From assembly GCF_024298925.1 (NCBI RefSeq), contig NZ_CP101283.1, positions 3,911,001 through 3,975,000 of the forward strand: a stretch of 64,000 nt of DNA. Direction: 5' to 3'. Below are positions 7,796 to 15,923 of this stretch, in pieces (the stretch's first letter is position 1; each line of letters begins with the position of its first letter). The DNA comes from Phenylobacterium sp. LH3H17. Its GTDB lineage: Bacteria; Pseudomonadota; Alphaproteobacteria; Caulobacterales; Caulobacteraceae. A program made the position numbers and the translations under genes. Under the pieces are notes generated by a model that worked only from the letters and a program-made list of their open reading frames with translations, did not search any database and was not told the DNA's origin.

Positions 7796-8559
7796 CAGGC
7801 CGTCGAGCCGCCGTCGATGACGATGGTCTGGCCGGTCATCCAGGAACCGGCCTTCGAGGCCAGGAACACGGCCCCACCGGCGATGTCGTCGGGCTCGCCC
7901 AGGCGGCGGAGGGGGGTGCCGGTCGCGGCGCGGGCCTCGCCGGCCGGGGTGTCCCACAGGGCCTTGGCGAAGTCGGTCTTGACCAGGCCGGGCGCGATGC
8001 AGTTGACCCGGACGTTGTGGGGGCTGAGCTCCTGGGCGAGGTTGCGCGCCAGCTGCATGTCGGCCGCCTTGGAGATGGCGTAGGCGCCGATCACGCCCGT
8101 GCCGCGCAGGCCGCCGATGGACGAGATGACGATGATCGCGCCGTCCTTGCGTTCCTTCATCTCGGGCGCGGTCATGTTGATCAGCCAGTTGTTGGCGATG
8201 ATGTTGTTCTCGAGAATCTTGCGGAAGGCGTCGTCGGGGATCTCGCTCATCGGACCGTAGAACGGGTTCGAGGCGGCGTTGCAGACCACGATGTCGATCT
8301 TGCCGAAGGCCTTGCGCGTCTCGTCGACCATTCTCTGCAGGTCGTCCTTGGAGGAGATGTTGGCCGGGACCGCGATCGCCGCGCCCGGATGCTTTGCGTT
8401 GATCGCCGCGGCGACCTCTTCGCAGGGGCCGGCCTTGCGCGAGGAGATCGTCACCTTGGCGCCATGCTCAGCCATGCGCTCGGCGATGGCCTTGCCGATC
8501 CCGCGCGAGGACCCCGTGATCACGGCGACCTTGCCGGTCAGGTCGAACAATTCACCCAT
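7795..8559 (-). CDS. Short-chain dehydrogenase/reductase (SDR)
   Basis: 254 aa from ATG 8559 (MGELFDLTGKVAVITG). Classical SDR: cofactor motif TGSSRGIGKA, NNA-equivalent VVCNAASN, catalytic Ser in VISSIGG and the YAISKAA active-site Tyr/Lys, ending GQTIVIDGG. It oxidises or reduces a hydroxyl/keto group with NAD(P). The closest general resemblance is to SDRs annotated beside acyl-CoA metabolism genes (DHRS4-like); the substrate is unproven. A perfect CAAAC-N4-GTTTG palindrome lies 13-26 nt upstream of its start. It overlaps the downstream GNAT by 1 nt and is divergent from the epoxide hydrolase. Confidence 0.88.
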   Translation of the reverse strand: MGELFDLTGKVAVITGSSRGIGKAIAERMAEHGAKVTISSRKAGPCEEVAAAINAKHPGAAIAVPANISSKDDLQRMVDETRKAFGKIDIVVCNAASNPFYGPMSEIPDDAFRKILENNIIANNWLINMTAPEMKERKDGAIIVISSIGGLRGTGVIGAYAISKAADMQLARNLAQELSPHNVRVNCIAPGLVKTDFAKALWDTPAGEARAATGTPLRRLGEPDDIAGGAVFLASKAGSWMTGQTIVIDGGSTA

Positions 8560-8571
8560 GGCGCTTCCTTC

Positions 8572-8585
8572 CAAACATGTGTTTG
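8572..8585. promoter_or_regulatory. Candidate PsrA/FadR-like operator CAAAC-N4-GTTTG
   Basis: CAAACA (8572-8577) and TGTTTG (8580-8585) are perfect inverted repeats, giving CAAACATGTGTTTG. The arrangement matches the G/CAAAC-N2-4-GTTTG/C half-site pattern described for PsrA-type TetR regulators of fatty-acid degradation in gammaproteobacteria. It lies between the SDR gene (-) and the epoxide hydrolase gene (+). A second, slightly degenerate copy precedes the acyl-CoA dehydrogenase at 53688. Confidence 0.45.
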
Positions 8586-8651
8586 ATTTTATGGCCGCCA
8601 TTTGCGGCGCCGGGCGACGTTGGGTCAAGCCCGGGTTGGGGAGCGAATTCC

Positions 8652-9617
8652 ATGCCGGACTTCCGCGAGATCGAGCTGCCCGAGGTCACCCTGCGCGCGG
8701 CGATCGAGGGCCAAGGGCCGCTGGTCCTGATGGTCCACGGTTTCCCGGAGAGCTGGTACAGCTGGCGCCACCAGATGGGGCCCATCGCGGCGGCCGGATT
8801 CACCGCCTGCGCCATCGACGTGCGCGGCTATGGCGGCTCGTCACGGCCCCAACCCATCGAAGCCTATGACATGGAGCACCTGGTCGCCGACGTGGCCGGG
8901 GTGATCGAGCAGCTCAGCCCCGACGCTCCGGCCGTGCTGGTCGGCCACGACTGGGGCGCGCCCATCGTCTGGAACACCGCCCTGATCCGCCCCGACCGGG
9001 TACGCGCGGTGGCGGGACTGTCGGTGCCTTATCTGGGCGTGCCGAAGCGGCCGTTCACCGACCTCATCGACACGGTGTTCACCAGCCGCGGCAAGTTCTT
9101 CTACCAGGCCTGGTTCCAGAACGTCGGCCCGGCCGAGGCCGAGCTGGAAGCCAACCCCCGCGACGGCCTGCGCAAGTTCTACTACGCCATCAGCGGCGAC
9201 GCCCCGGACGGAACCTGGCCCACTGACAAGGTCCACGGACAGAGCCTGCTGGAAGGCCTGGTCGATCCTGATCCGTTCCCCGCCTGGCTCACCGACGACG
9301 ATCTCGACTACTACGTCGCCGAGTTCGAGCGATCGGGCTTCCGCGGCCCGATCAACCGCTATCGCAACCACGAGCGGGACTTCGAGTACCTATCCAGGTT
9401 CGAGGGCCGGAAGATCGAGCAGCCGTCGCTGTTCATCGGCGGCGAGCGCGACCTGGTGCTCAGCATGCTGGGGCGCGGCGACCTGGTGGCCATGATGAAG
9501 GCCGAGATGACCGACCTGCGCGGCGCCGACGTCCTGCCAGGCTGCGGCCACTGGACCCAGCAGGAACGTCCCGCCGAGGTAAACGCCCGCCTGCTGCCCT
9601 GGCTCGCCTCGCTCTAG
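8652..9617 (+). CDS. Epoxide hydrolase-type alpha/beta hydrolase
   Basis: 321 aa from ATG 8652 (MPDFREIEL). Soluble epoxide hydrolase hallmarks: oxyanion motif HGFPESWYSWRHQ, the sharp turn GHDWGAPIVW with Asp100 as nucleophile (Asp rather than Ser at the nucleophile elbow), a cap region with Tyr residues (FYYAIS, YYVAEF), and a C-terminal catalytic His in CGHWTQQE. It should open epoxides to vicinal diols in the cytoplasm. It is divergent from the SDR/GNAT pair across a palindromic operator and followed by palindromic repeat copy 2. Confidence 0.9.
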   Translation: MPDFREIELPEVTLRAAIEGQGPLVLMVHGFPESWYSWRHQMGPIAAAGFTACAIDVRGYGGSSRPQPIEAYDMEHLVADVAGVIEQLSPDAPAVLVGHDWGAPIVWNTALIRPDRVRAVAGLSVPYLGVPKRPFTDLIDTVFTSRGKFFYQAWFQNVGPAEAELEANPRDGLRKFYYAISGDAPDGTWPTDKVHGQSLLEGLVDPDPFPAWLTDDDLDYYVAEFERSGFRGPINRYRNHERDFEYLSRFEGRKIEQPSLFIGGERDLVLSMLGRGDLVAMMKAEMTDLRGADVLPGCGHWTQQERPAEVNARLLPWLASL

Positions 9618-9630
9618 GTTTTTCTTGGGC

Positions 9631-9674
9631 GCGCTTTCTGGCGGCGAACCGGTCTCCACTTCGCCGGAAAGCGC
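9631..9674. repeat. Palindromic repeat, copy 2 (REP-like)
   Basis: Outer stem GCGCTTTC (9631-9638) with GAAAGCGC (9667-9674), inner stem GGCGAA with TTCGCC, loop CCGGTCTCCAC. It shares core and design with the element at 3605-3652. It fills the short gap between the convergent epoxide hydrolase and extensin-like genes and may act as a transcription barrier, although no T-run follows the hairpin in either direction. Confidence 0.75.
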
Positions 9675-9675
9675 T

Positions 9676-10407
9676 CTAGCGGCAAACCCGGTAGCGGCCG
9701 GAATCCAGGTGCAGGTGGTCTCGATGGGCGGCGTTGTAATCGGGACTGAGGGTCGCGCTGAACCAGCGGCAGGCGCCGGTGCGAACGCGCCGCAAGAAGA
9801 CGCCGAACTCATCGTCGTCGGTGAAGTCCCGCAGGACCGAGACCTGCCGGCCATCGGTGAAGCGCACTGCGGCCACGTCGAGGGCGTTGGCGAAGGCGTG
9901 CTCGCTCAACCGGTCACGGCCCGCGATGCTGCGGCAGGCATAGGTTCCGTAGTGCTCCAACGCGCTGGGGCTTGTTCCCAGAACTTCGCGCGCGGCCGGG
10001 CGCAGGTCGTGCCGGTCCCAGAAGGCGTAGGCCAGGGCTTGGGGGCAGGTCATCACAGGGCCCGCTGGCCGGAGCGGCGTCACCCCGCCCGAGATGCGCA
10101 CCGCATTGAGCTGGGCGCAGGCGCCGTCGGTCCGGGGAGCTACCTCGGCGATCCTGACCCCACCCTCCGCCAGCACGGCGCGGCAGAGGCGGCGGTCGCC
10201 CGCGGCCTGCCGGAATTTCATGTCGGTGGCCAGGCCCGGCGGATCGATCAGGCGCAGCGGCTTCCATGGCAGGTCCTGAGGCGGGGCCATCGCATTGGCG
10301 ATCCAGAACGCGGCCATCAGCGCCAGGGACAGGTCGAGCGCGAGCGCCCACAGGGAGGCAAGTGCGAGGCCTTCCGGCGTTCGGGACTGGAGCGAGAGCA
10401 CGGGCAT
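9676..10407 (-). CDS. Extensin-like family protein (VanY-like fold)
   Basis: 243 aa with one N-terminal membrane segment (about residues 13-40), then an extensin-like C-terminal domain: Cys-containing MKFRQAAGDRRLC, CPQALAYAFWDRH, YGTYACRSIAG, the SEHAFANALDVAA motif and NAAHRDHLHLD near the end. Conserved His/Asp positions (SEH.....D, HRDHLHLD) are those expected of a zinc peptidase fold related to D-Ala-D-Ala carboxypeptidases. It is probably periplasmic and membrane-anchored. It is divergent from the MraY-like gene; a link to cell-wall metabolism is plausible but inferred. Confidence 0.85.
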   Translation of the reverse strand: MPVLSLQSRTPEGLALASLWALALDLSLALMAAFWIANAMAPPQDLPWKPLRLIDPPGLATDMKFRQAAGDRRLCRAVLAEGGVRIAEVAPRTDGACAQLNAVRISGGVTPLRPAGPVMTCPQALAYAFWDRHDLRPAAREVLGTSPSALEHYGTYACRSIAGRDRLSEHAFANALDVAAVRFTDGRQVSVLRDFTDDDEFGVFLRRVRTGACRWFSATLSPDYNAAHRDHLHLDSGRYRVCR

Positions 10408-10544
10408 TGGAACGACTCGTCGGCGCTACGGTTCAGCCAACCCAGATTGCCACGGCGCGTTGTCGCGAAATCGGGTTCAAGCCGTCGACAAGTCGCGCAG
10501 ACTGGTAGAGATCCCGTCCGTACAAACCGTCCCGGACGCCCCGC

Positions 10545-11591
10545 ATGCTGAACTGGATCTACGCCACGCTGGGCCATGTCTGGGGACCACTGCGGCTATT
10601 CGATTCGTTCTTCTTCCTCGCCGCAATCGGCTTCACCTGCTGCGCGCTGGTCACCTGGGTCGTCCTGCCGAGGCTCTGGCCGGCGCTGCCCACCGACCGG
10701 GGACGGGCCTTCGCGATCAACGCCGAACAGAGCGTGGGAAAGCCGATCAGCGCCGGCCTGATCTTCGTGAGCGTCTTCTGCATGGCGGCGCTGGTCTTCG
10801 TCCCCTTCGACGCGCGGAGCCTGCTGACCCTTCCCTTCATCCTGGCCGCAATGATGGTCGGCTATTTCGACGATCGCCGTGGTGGGTTCAGCGAGTACCA
10901 GCTCGCCGCGATGGATCTGGCGATCGCCGTCGGCGCCTCAATGGTGATCTACGGCATGCAGCCGGTGGCGATCTGGCTGCCGGGCTGGAGGGACGCAATT
11001 CTGCTGTCGCCATGGGTCGCGACGCCGGTGGCCACCGGAATGATCTGGCTCTCGATCAACGCCACCAACTGTTCGGACGGGGTCGATGGGGTCTCGGGCA
11101 GCCTCACCGCCACCGCCCTACTGATTCTCGGGGGCCTGCTCTATGCCGTAATCGGCAACGAGGTGGTCGCCCAGCATCTGAGAATTCCGGTGAACCCCGA
11201 AGGCGCGAGCTGGGCGATCATGGCCTTCCTCATGGTCGGCAGTATCGCCGGCTACCTCTGGTACAACGCCGCGCCCAGCCTGGTGCTCATGGGTGACGCC
11301 GGTTCACGCCCCATAGGGCTGTTGATCGGCATGCTGGTGGTCGCCACCAACAACCCGCTGTTCCTGCTGCTTATCGGCTCGGTTCTGCTCCTGAACGGAG
11401 CAACGGGGCTGGTGAAGGTCGCCCTCATGCGGTTCTTCGGCCTAAGGGTCCTGGGTGGCGTTCGTTTCCCGCTGCACGATCACTGTCGCAAGGAGCTGGG
11501 CTGGTCTAACAGCCAGGTCCTGGTGCGCTTCATGCTGGTGCATCTTGGCGTCTCAGCCCTGCTGGTGATCTTGGCGCTCAAGGTGCGATAA
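10545..11591 (+). CDS. MraY/WecA-family phosphoglycosyl transferase, divergent
   Basis: 348 aa multi-pass membrane protein with about ten hydrophobic segments. Family-4 prenyl-phosphate transferase motifs: Asp109-Asp110 (GYFDDRRGG), NATNCSDGVDGVSG (173-184, equivalent to the NxxNxxDGxDGLA motif of MraY), MGDAGSRPIG (249-258) and a C-terminal FPLHDHCRKELGW (308-320) followed by VLVRF. The last motif aligns with the MraY HHH loop (PLHHHxE..GW) but reads H-D-H. MraY moves phospho-MurNAc-pentapeptide to undecaprenyl phosphate; this copy is outside any mur/fts cluster, so it is likely a paralogue with a related sugar substrate. It may be annotated as mraY automatically. Confidence 0.8.
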   Translation: MLNWIYATLGHVWGPLRLFDSFFFLAAIGFTCCALVTWVVLPRLWPALPTDRGRAFAINAEQSVGKPISAGLIFVSVFCMAALVFVPFDARSLLTLPFILAAMMVGYFDDRRGGFSEYQLAAMDLAIAVGASMVIYGMQPVAIWLPGWRDAILLSPWVATPVATGMIWLSINATNCSDGVDGVSGSLTATALLILGGLLYAVIGNEVVAQHLRIPVNPEGASWAIMAFLMVGSIAGYLWYNAAPSLVLMGDAGSRPIGLLIGMLVVATNNPLFLLLIGSVLLLNGATGLVKVALMRFFGLRVLGGVRFPLHDHCRKELGWSNSQVLVRFMLVHLGVSALLVILALKVR

Positions 11592-11737
11592 GCGGCGCGG
11601 GCCAACTATCCAATCGTCGGCGAACGCCCTAAAGGCGGGAATCTTGGACATTATCCGCCGGGGCGCGACGCTCCGGCCCTTGCGAAGCCGCGCGGGGCGA
11701 CGCACGTTCCGTGCAACGAATTTTGGAGACCTGACCT

Positions 11738-12349
11738 ATGCGTAACTGGCGCCTGGACGAAGACGACGACGACGACGACGCCTCCCGCAAGCCCGACATG
11801 CCGATGACGGCGGGACCCGTCCAGAACGCTCTCTACAAGTCGCGCACCGTCCTGGTGTTCGGCGAGATCGACATGCGCCTGGCCGAGCGAGTGACCGCCC
11901 AGCTCCTCGCCCTGGCGGCCGAGAGCGACAAGCCGATCAAGGTGGTGATCAACTCCCCCGGCGGTCACGTCGAGAGCGGCGACACCGTCCACGACATGAT
12001 CCGCTATTGCGGTCCCCAGGTGAAGGTGATCGGGACCGGCTGGGTCGCTTCCGCCGGGGCGCACATCTTCCTGGGCGCACACAAGGACAGCCGCTTCTGC
12101 CTGCCCAACACCCGCTTCCTGCTGCACCAGCCCACCGGCGGCGTGCGGGGCCAGGCCAGCGACATCCAGATTGAGGCCGAGGAGATCGTGAAGATGCGCG
12201 AGCGCGTCAACCGCATGATCGCCAAGGAGACCGGTCAGCCGTACGAGAAGATCGTCAAGGACACCCAGCGGAATTTCTGGATGGGGGCCGAGGCCGCCGT
12301 CGAATACGGGCTGGTCTCCAAGATCATCCGTAACGCCACGGACGCGTAA
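11738..12349 (+). CDS. ClpP-like serine protease subunit
   Basis: 203 aa. The ClpP fold is recognisable: NSPGGHVESGDTVHDMI, GWVASAGAHIFLG with Ser105 at the nucleophile position, FLLHQPTGG with His130, and VKDTQRNFWM with Asp174, followed by AVEYGLVSKII. The Ser-His spacing equals that of ClpP; the His-Asp spacing is a few residues shorter. The N-terminus carries a run of acidic residues (DEDDDDDD, 7-14) in place of the ClpP axial-loop sequence. No clpX or clpA lies nearby, unlike the housekeeping clpP. Called a ClpP paralogue; whether it pairs with ClpX/ClpA is unknown. The alpha-glucosidase gene follows after 4 nt. Confidence 0.85.
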   Translation: MRNWRLDEDDDDDDASRKPDMPMTAGPVQNALYKSRTVLVFGEIDMRLAERVTAQLLALAAESDKPIKVVINSPGGHVESGDTVHDMIRYCGPQVKVIGTGWVASAGAHIFLGAHKDSRFCLPNTRFLLHQPTGGVRGQASDIQIEAEEIVKMRERVNRMIAKETGQPYEKIVKDTQRNFWMGAEAAVEYGLVSKIIRNATDA

Positions 12350-12353
12350 GAAG

Positions 12354-13967
12354 ATGGCCGCGCCCTGGTGGAAGGGCGCGGTCGTCTACCACGTCTATGT
12401 CCGCAGTTTCTTCGACGCGGACGGCGACGGCCACGGCGACCTCAAGGGTGTGCTGGCCAAGCTGGACTACATCGAGAGCCTGGGCGTCGACGCCATCTGG
12501 CTCTCGCCCGTCCATCCCTCGCCCAACCGCGACTGGGGCTACGACATCTCCGACTATGAGGGGGTCCATCCCGATTACGGGACCCTGGCCGACCTCGAGG
12601 CCCTGGCGGACGCCGCCCATGCCCGCGGGCTGAAGGTCATGCTGGACGAGGTGCTGTCGCATACCTCGGACGAGCACCCCTGGTTCGCCGAGAGCCGCGA
12701 CGGCGGAGCCGAGGGCGACAAGGCGTCCTGGTACGTCTGGGCCGATCCGGCCGACGACGGGACCGCGCCAAACAACTGGCTCAGCGTGTTCGGCGGCCCG
12801 GCGTGGGCCTACCAGCCGGCGCGGCGACAGCACTACCATCACAAGTTCCTACGCCAGCAGCCGAAGCTGAACTGGCGCAATCCCGCCGCCCAGGCCGCGG
12901 CCCTGGACGTGCTGGACTTCTGGCTGGCCAAGGGAATCGACGGCTTCCGCCTGGACGTCGCCGGGACCTTCCTGCACGACGACAGCCTGGCTGATAACCC
13001 GGCCGTGCCGGCCGCTGAGCGGACCCGCCATCACTGGTCGCACGCCAGCGAGATGCAGCGGCATCTGCACGACTCCAACCTGCCCGACAACATCCCCCTG
13101 CTGGAGATCATCCGCCGGCGGGTGGACGCGCACAACGGGGTTGAAGGGGGAGATCGCTTCGTGTTCGGCGAATTCTCCGAGGAGGAGGAACGCTGCGGGG
13201 CCTATTGCACGCCGGAAGAGGGCCTGCACTCAGCCTACACATTCGTCCTGCTGCACGCCCGCAAGCTGTCGCCGCGGATCTTCCGCGACCACTACGAGAC
13301 GCTCGACCGATTTCCCGGCCACTGGCCCTGCATCTCGTTCTGCAACCACGACATCCCGCGCACCGCCACCCGATTCGGCGGCGGCGAGGCGGTCGCCCGC
13401 CTGATGCTGGCCCTGCTGCTCAGCCTGAAGGGCACGACCTTGCTTTACCAGGGCGAGGAGCTGGGCCTGCCCGAAGCTCAGAGCCTGACGCGCGAGCAGA
13501 TCCGCGACCCGGTGGGGGACCTCTACTGGCCCATCGCCAAGGGCCGCGACGGCTCGCGCACGCCCATGCCCTGGACCGAAGGGCCGAACCTGGGCTTCTC
13601 GACCGCCGAGCCCTGGCTGCCGCTGGCCGTGGAGCATGCCGGCCTGTCGGCGGCGACCCAAGCGGCGGACCCGAACTCCGTCCTCGCCTTCTCCAAGGCC
13701 ATGATCGCCCTCCGCAAGGCCTCGCCGGTGCTCACGACGGGCGACATCGAGATGATCACCGCGCCTGAGCCGATCCTGGCGTTCCTGCGCCGCGAGGGCG
13801 AAGAGCGGATCGCCTGCGTCTTCAACATGGGCGCGGCGCCGGCGGTGTTCGGCGACGAACGGCTGACAGGCGCGAGCGTGCTGGCGCCGTCGGCCGGCGA
13901 GGCCAGGCTGGACGGCGCGGCCCTGCATCTCGAGGCGCACGCGGTGCGGTTCCTGCGGCTCGCGTGA
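12354..13967 (+). CDS. Alpha-glucosidase, GH13 family
   Basis: 537 aa. GH13 (alpha-amylase superfamily) conserved regions in order: GVDAIWLSPVHPSP, DEVLSHTSDEH, FRLDVAG with nucleophile Asp201, FGEFSEEE with acid/base Glu273, and FCNHDIPR with Asp333. The C-terminal beta domain follows. The sequence type matches GH13_23-like proteobacterial alpha-glucosidases that hydrolyse alpha-1,4 or 1,6 gluco-oligosaccharides. No signal peptide, so it should be cytoplasmic and act on imported oligosaccharides, although no transporter is nearby. It starts 4 nt after the ClpP-like gene, so readthrough is likely but a functional link is not. Confidence 0.92.
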   Translation: MAAPWWKGAVVYHVYVRSFFDADGDGHGDLKGVLAKLDYIESLGVDAIWLSPVHPSPNRDWGYDISDYEGVHPDYGTLADLEALADAAHARGLKVMLDEVLSHTSDEHPWFAESRDGGAEGDKASWYVWADPADDGTAPNNWLSVFGGPAWAYQPARRQHYHHKFLRQQPKLNWRNPAAQAAALDVLDFWLAKGIDGFRLDVAGTFLHDDSLADNPAVPAAERTRHHWSHASEMQRHLHDSNLPDNIPLLEIIRRRVDAHNGVEGGDRFVFGEFSEEEERCGAYCTPEEGLHSAYTFVLLHARKLSPRIFRDHYETLDRFPGHWPCISFCNHDIPRTATRFGGGEAVARLMLALLLSLKGTTLLYQGEELGLPEAQSLTREQIRDPVGDLYWPIAKGRDGSRTPMPWTEGPNLGFSTAEPWLPLAVEHAGLSAATQAADPNSVLAFSKAMIALRKASPVLTTGDIEMITAPEPILAFLRREGEERIACVFNMGAAPAVFGDERLTGASVLAPSAGEARLDGAALHLEAHAVRFLRLA

Positions 13968-13985
13968 CGCGCTAAAGAAGAGCCC

Positions 13986-15092
13986 ATGGCCGACGACGCG
14001 TCCAAGCAAGCCCGCGCTCCCGCCGCCGACGCCAAGTTCGGCCGCGGGTTCCTGTACGACATCTGGTATTTCGCCGCCCTCTCCAGCGATCTCAAGCCCG
14101 GCAAGCTGCAGCGCTACGAGCTGCTGGGCGAGCCGGTGCTGCTGGGCCGCGACCGGGCCGGCAAGGTGTACGCCCTGCGGGACATCTGCCCGCATCGCGC
14201 CGCGCCGCTCTCGGCCGGCAAGCTGACCCAGGAGGCCGACGGAAGCCCCAGCGTCGAGTGCCCCTATCACGGCTGGCGGTTCAAGACCGACGGCGCCTGC
14301 GCGGCCATCCCGTCCCTGGTGGGCGATCAGGCCATGGATGTCAGCCGCATCCGCGTGCGCCGCTATCCGACCGCCGAGAGCCAGGGCCTGGTCTTTATCT
14401 GGGTGAGCTCCGATCCGCGCTTCGCGGGCGAGCCCGCCGAGCCGCCGCCGGTCTTCCCCGGCGTGGTCGGCGGTGGACCCAAGCTGGTCGACCGAATGGT
14501 GTTCGACGCCCACATCGACCACGCCGTCGTGGGCCTCATGGACCCGGCCCACGGGCCCTATGTGCATCAGCAATGGTGGTGGCGGTCAGCCAAGAGCCAA
14601 CACGACAAGGCCAAGACGTTCGAGCCGCGCGAGCAGGGCTTCGCCATGGTCCGTCACGAGCCGTCCAAGAACAGCCGCGCCTACGCCATCCTGGGCGGCG
14701 AGCCCCTGACCGAGATCGTCTTCCGCATTCCCGGGCTGCGCTGGGAACACGTCACCGTCGGCGCGCGCCAGGTTCTGTCGCTCACCTGCCTGACCCCGGT
14801 GTCGGAGACGAAGACCAGGATCACCCAGGTCGTCTGGTCCGATCACCCGGCCTTCCTTTTCCTGAAGCCGTTCATCGCCGCCGGCGCCCGCGCCTTCCTG
14901 CGCCAGGACGGGGACATGGTGAACCTGCAGAACGAGGGCCTGCGCTACGACCCGGCCCTGCTGTGGATCGACGACGCCGACCGCCAGGCCAAGTGGTACC
15001 AGCAGCTCAAGCGTGAATGGACGCTGAGCCGCAAGGAGGCCCGGGGGTTCGTGAACCCAGTGGAAGCCGCCACCCTGCGGTGGCGCAGCTAG
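13986..15092 (+). CDS. Rieske [2Fe-2S] oxygenase, alpha subunit type
   Basis: 368 aa. The N-terminal Rieske domain has Cys68-x-His70 (CPHRAAP) and Cys92-x2-His95 (CPYHGW). The catalytic domain has the mononuclear-iron facial triad region DHAVVGLMDPAHGPYVH, with Asp and His residues in the expected pattern. It resembles single-component-type aromatic-ring or O-demethylase oxygenases rather than the two-subunit biphenyl class. It needs a reductase/ferredoxin that is not encoded here. It is followed by a convergent 2OG oxygenase gene. Substrate unknown. Confidence 0.9.
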   Translation: MADDASKQARAPAADAKFGRGFLYDIWYFAALSSDLKPGKLQRYELLGEPVLLGRDRAGKVYALRDICPHRAAPLSAGKLTQEADGSPSVECPYHGWRFKTDGACAAIPSLVGDQAMDVSRIRVRRYPTAESQGLVFIWVSSDPRFAGEPAEPPPVFPGVVGGGPKLVDRMVFDAHIDHAVVGLMDPAHGPYVHQQWWWRSAKSQHDKAKTFEPREQGFAMVRHEPSKNSRAYAILGGEPLTEIVFRIPGLRWEHVTVGARQVLSLTCLTPVSETKTRITQVVWSDHPAFLFLKPFIAAGARAFLRQDGDMVNLQNEGLRYDPALLWIDDADRQAKWYQQLKREWTLSRKEARGFVNPVEAATLRWRS

Positions 15093-15105
15093 CGGCGGGC
15101 GGTGG

Positions 15106-15852
15106 CTACCGCTTCGGTTTCGCCGTGACCGTTCGCCTGACCCAACCCGTGATGGAATATCGGTATGCGTTCACGAACGTCGCGACCTGGCTGACGCTGT
15201 GGTGCTGCGGCACCCGGAAGATGTTGAGCGCATTGAACCGCGGCGGAAAACCCTCCGTCACGTTGCGTGCGTCATCCTGAAAGAGCAGGACGCCGCCCCA
15301 GTCGGTCTGCCACTGAGGCGTCAGATTGAGGACATAGGCATATAGCCGCCCGGAGTCGGCGTTGCCGTCGTGATGCGTGTTCAGGAAATGGCCGGCGCCG
15401 TATCGAGAGGCGTGGGCGTCGCTGTTGGTCGGGCGCTCGTCGGCGGTGAGCTTGCGCACGAAGCCGAGGAACTCCTCGCCGTTGACGAAGTCGTAGACCG
15501 CCTCGATCGGCTCCAGCTTACCCCCGACGCGACGCCCGGCCTGGATAGCGTCGCTGATGCGCCACGCATCGTACGAGTACTGGAAGCCGCTGCGGGCGGT
15601 CTGGATCACATGCGCTTCAACCTGCATGCGCTGGGGACTCGGCATCGCCCAGGCCGCCAAGGGAGCTTCCACGCCCTTGCCTTGCACCACCATGGTCCGC
15701 ACCCAGGGGACATCGCCCGCCAGGGCGTCGGCGACATGCTTCGCGCCGTTGCCTTTGAAGAAGTCCGGGATGTGAAGGCGACCCTTGGCCTGGAAGGCAG
15801 GCGCGAGCCGTTCGGGATCAATCTTTGGATCGATCTTAAGGCTTGCCGCCAC
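15106..15852 (-). CDS. 2-oxoglutarate/Fe(II)-dependent oxygenase (prolyl-4-hydroxylase-like)
   Basis: 248 aa using GTG 15852, which has a good ribosome site (GGAGGG, 7 nt upstream); a TTG at 15867 gives 5 extra residues but lies on that ribosome site. A double-stranded beta-helix oxygenase is suggested by NTHHDGN (His-x-Asp iron ligands), the distal His in VPQHHSVS and the 2OG-binding basic residue in YSITGWVRR. The fold resembles the PKHD/Tpa1-type hydroxylases. Length and domain order are normal. It is convergent with the Rieske oxygenase; no functional link is evident. Confidence 0.82.
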   Translation of the reverse strand: MAASLKIDPKIDPERLAPAFQAKGRLHIPDFFKGNGAKHVADALAGDVPWVRTMVVQGKGVEAPLAAWAMPSPQRMQVEAHVIQTARSGFQYSYDAWRISDAIQAGRRVGGKLEPIEAVYDFVNGEEFLGFVRKLTADERPTNSDAHASRYGAGHFLNTHHDGNADSGRLYAYVLNLTPQWQTDWGGVLLFQDDARNVTEGFPPRFNALNIFRVPQHHSVSQVATFVNAYRYSITGWVRRTVTAKPKR

Positions 15853-15923
15853 GCAACGACCCTCCAAGAACCATGACGGCGAGCTAATCGCCCAGTGTCA
15901 CGACTGTCAATTTGCCCAGGATA

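Noticed and set aside
13230..14573. 447-aa minus-strand frame across alpha-glucosidase and Rieske genes
   Set aside because: It crosses two real genes with conserved catalytic residues on the plus strand and has no recognisable domain.
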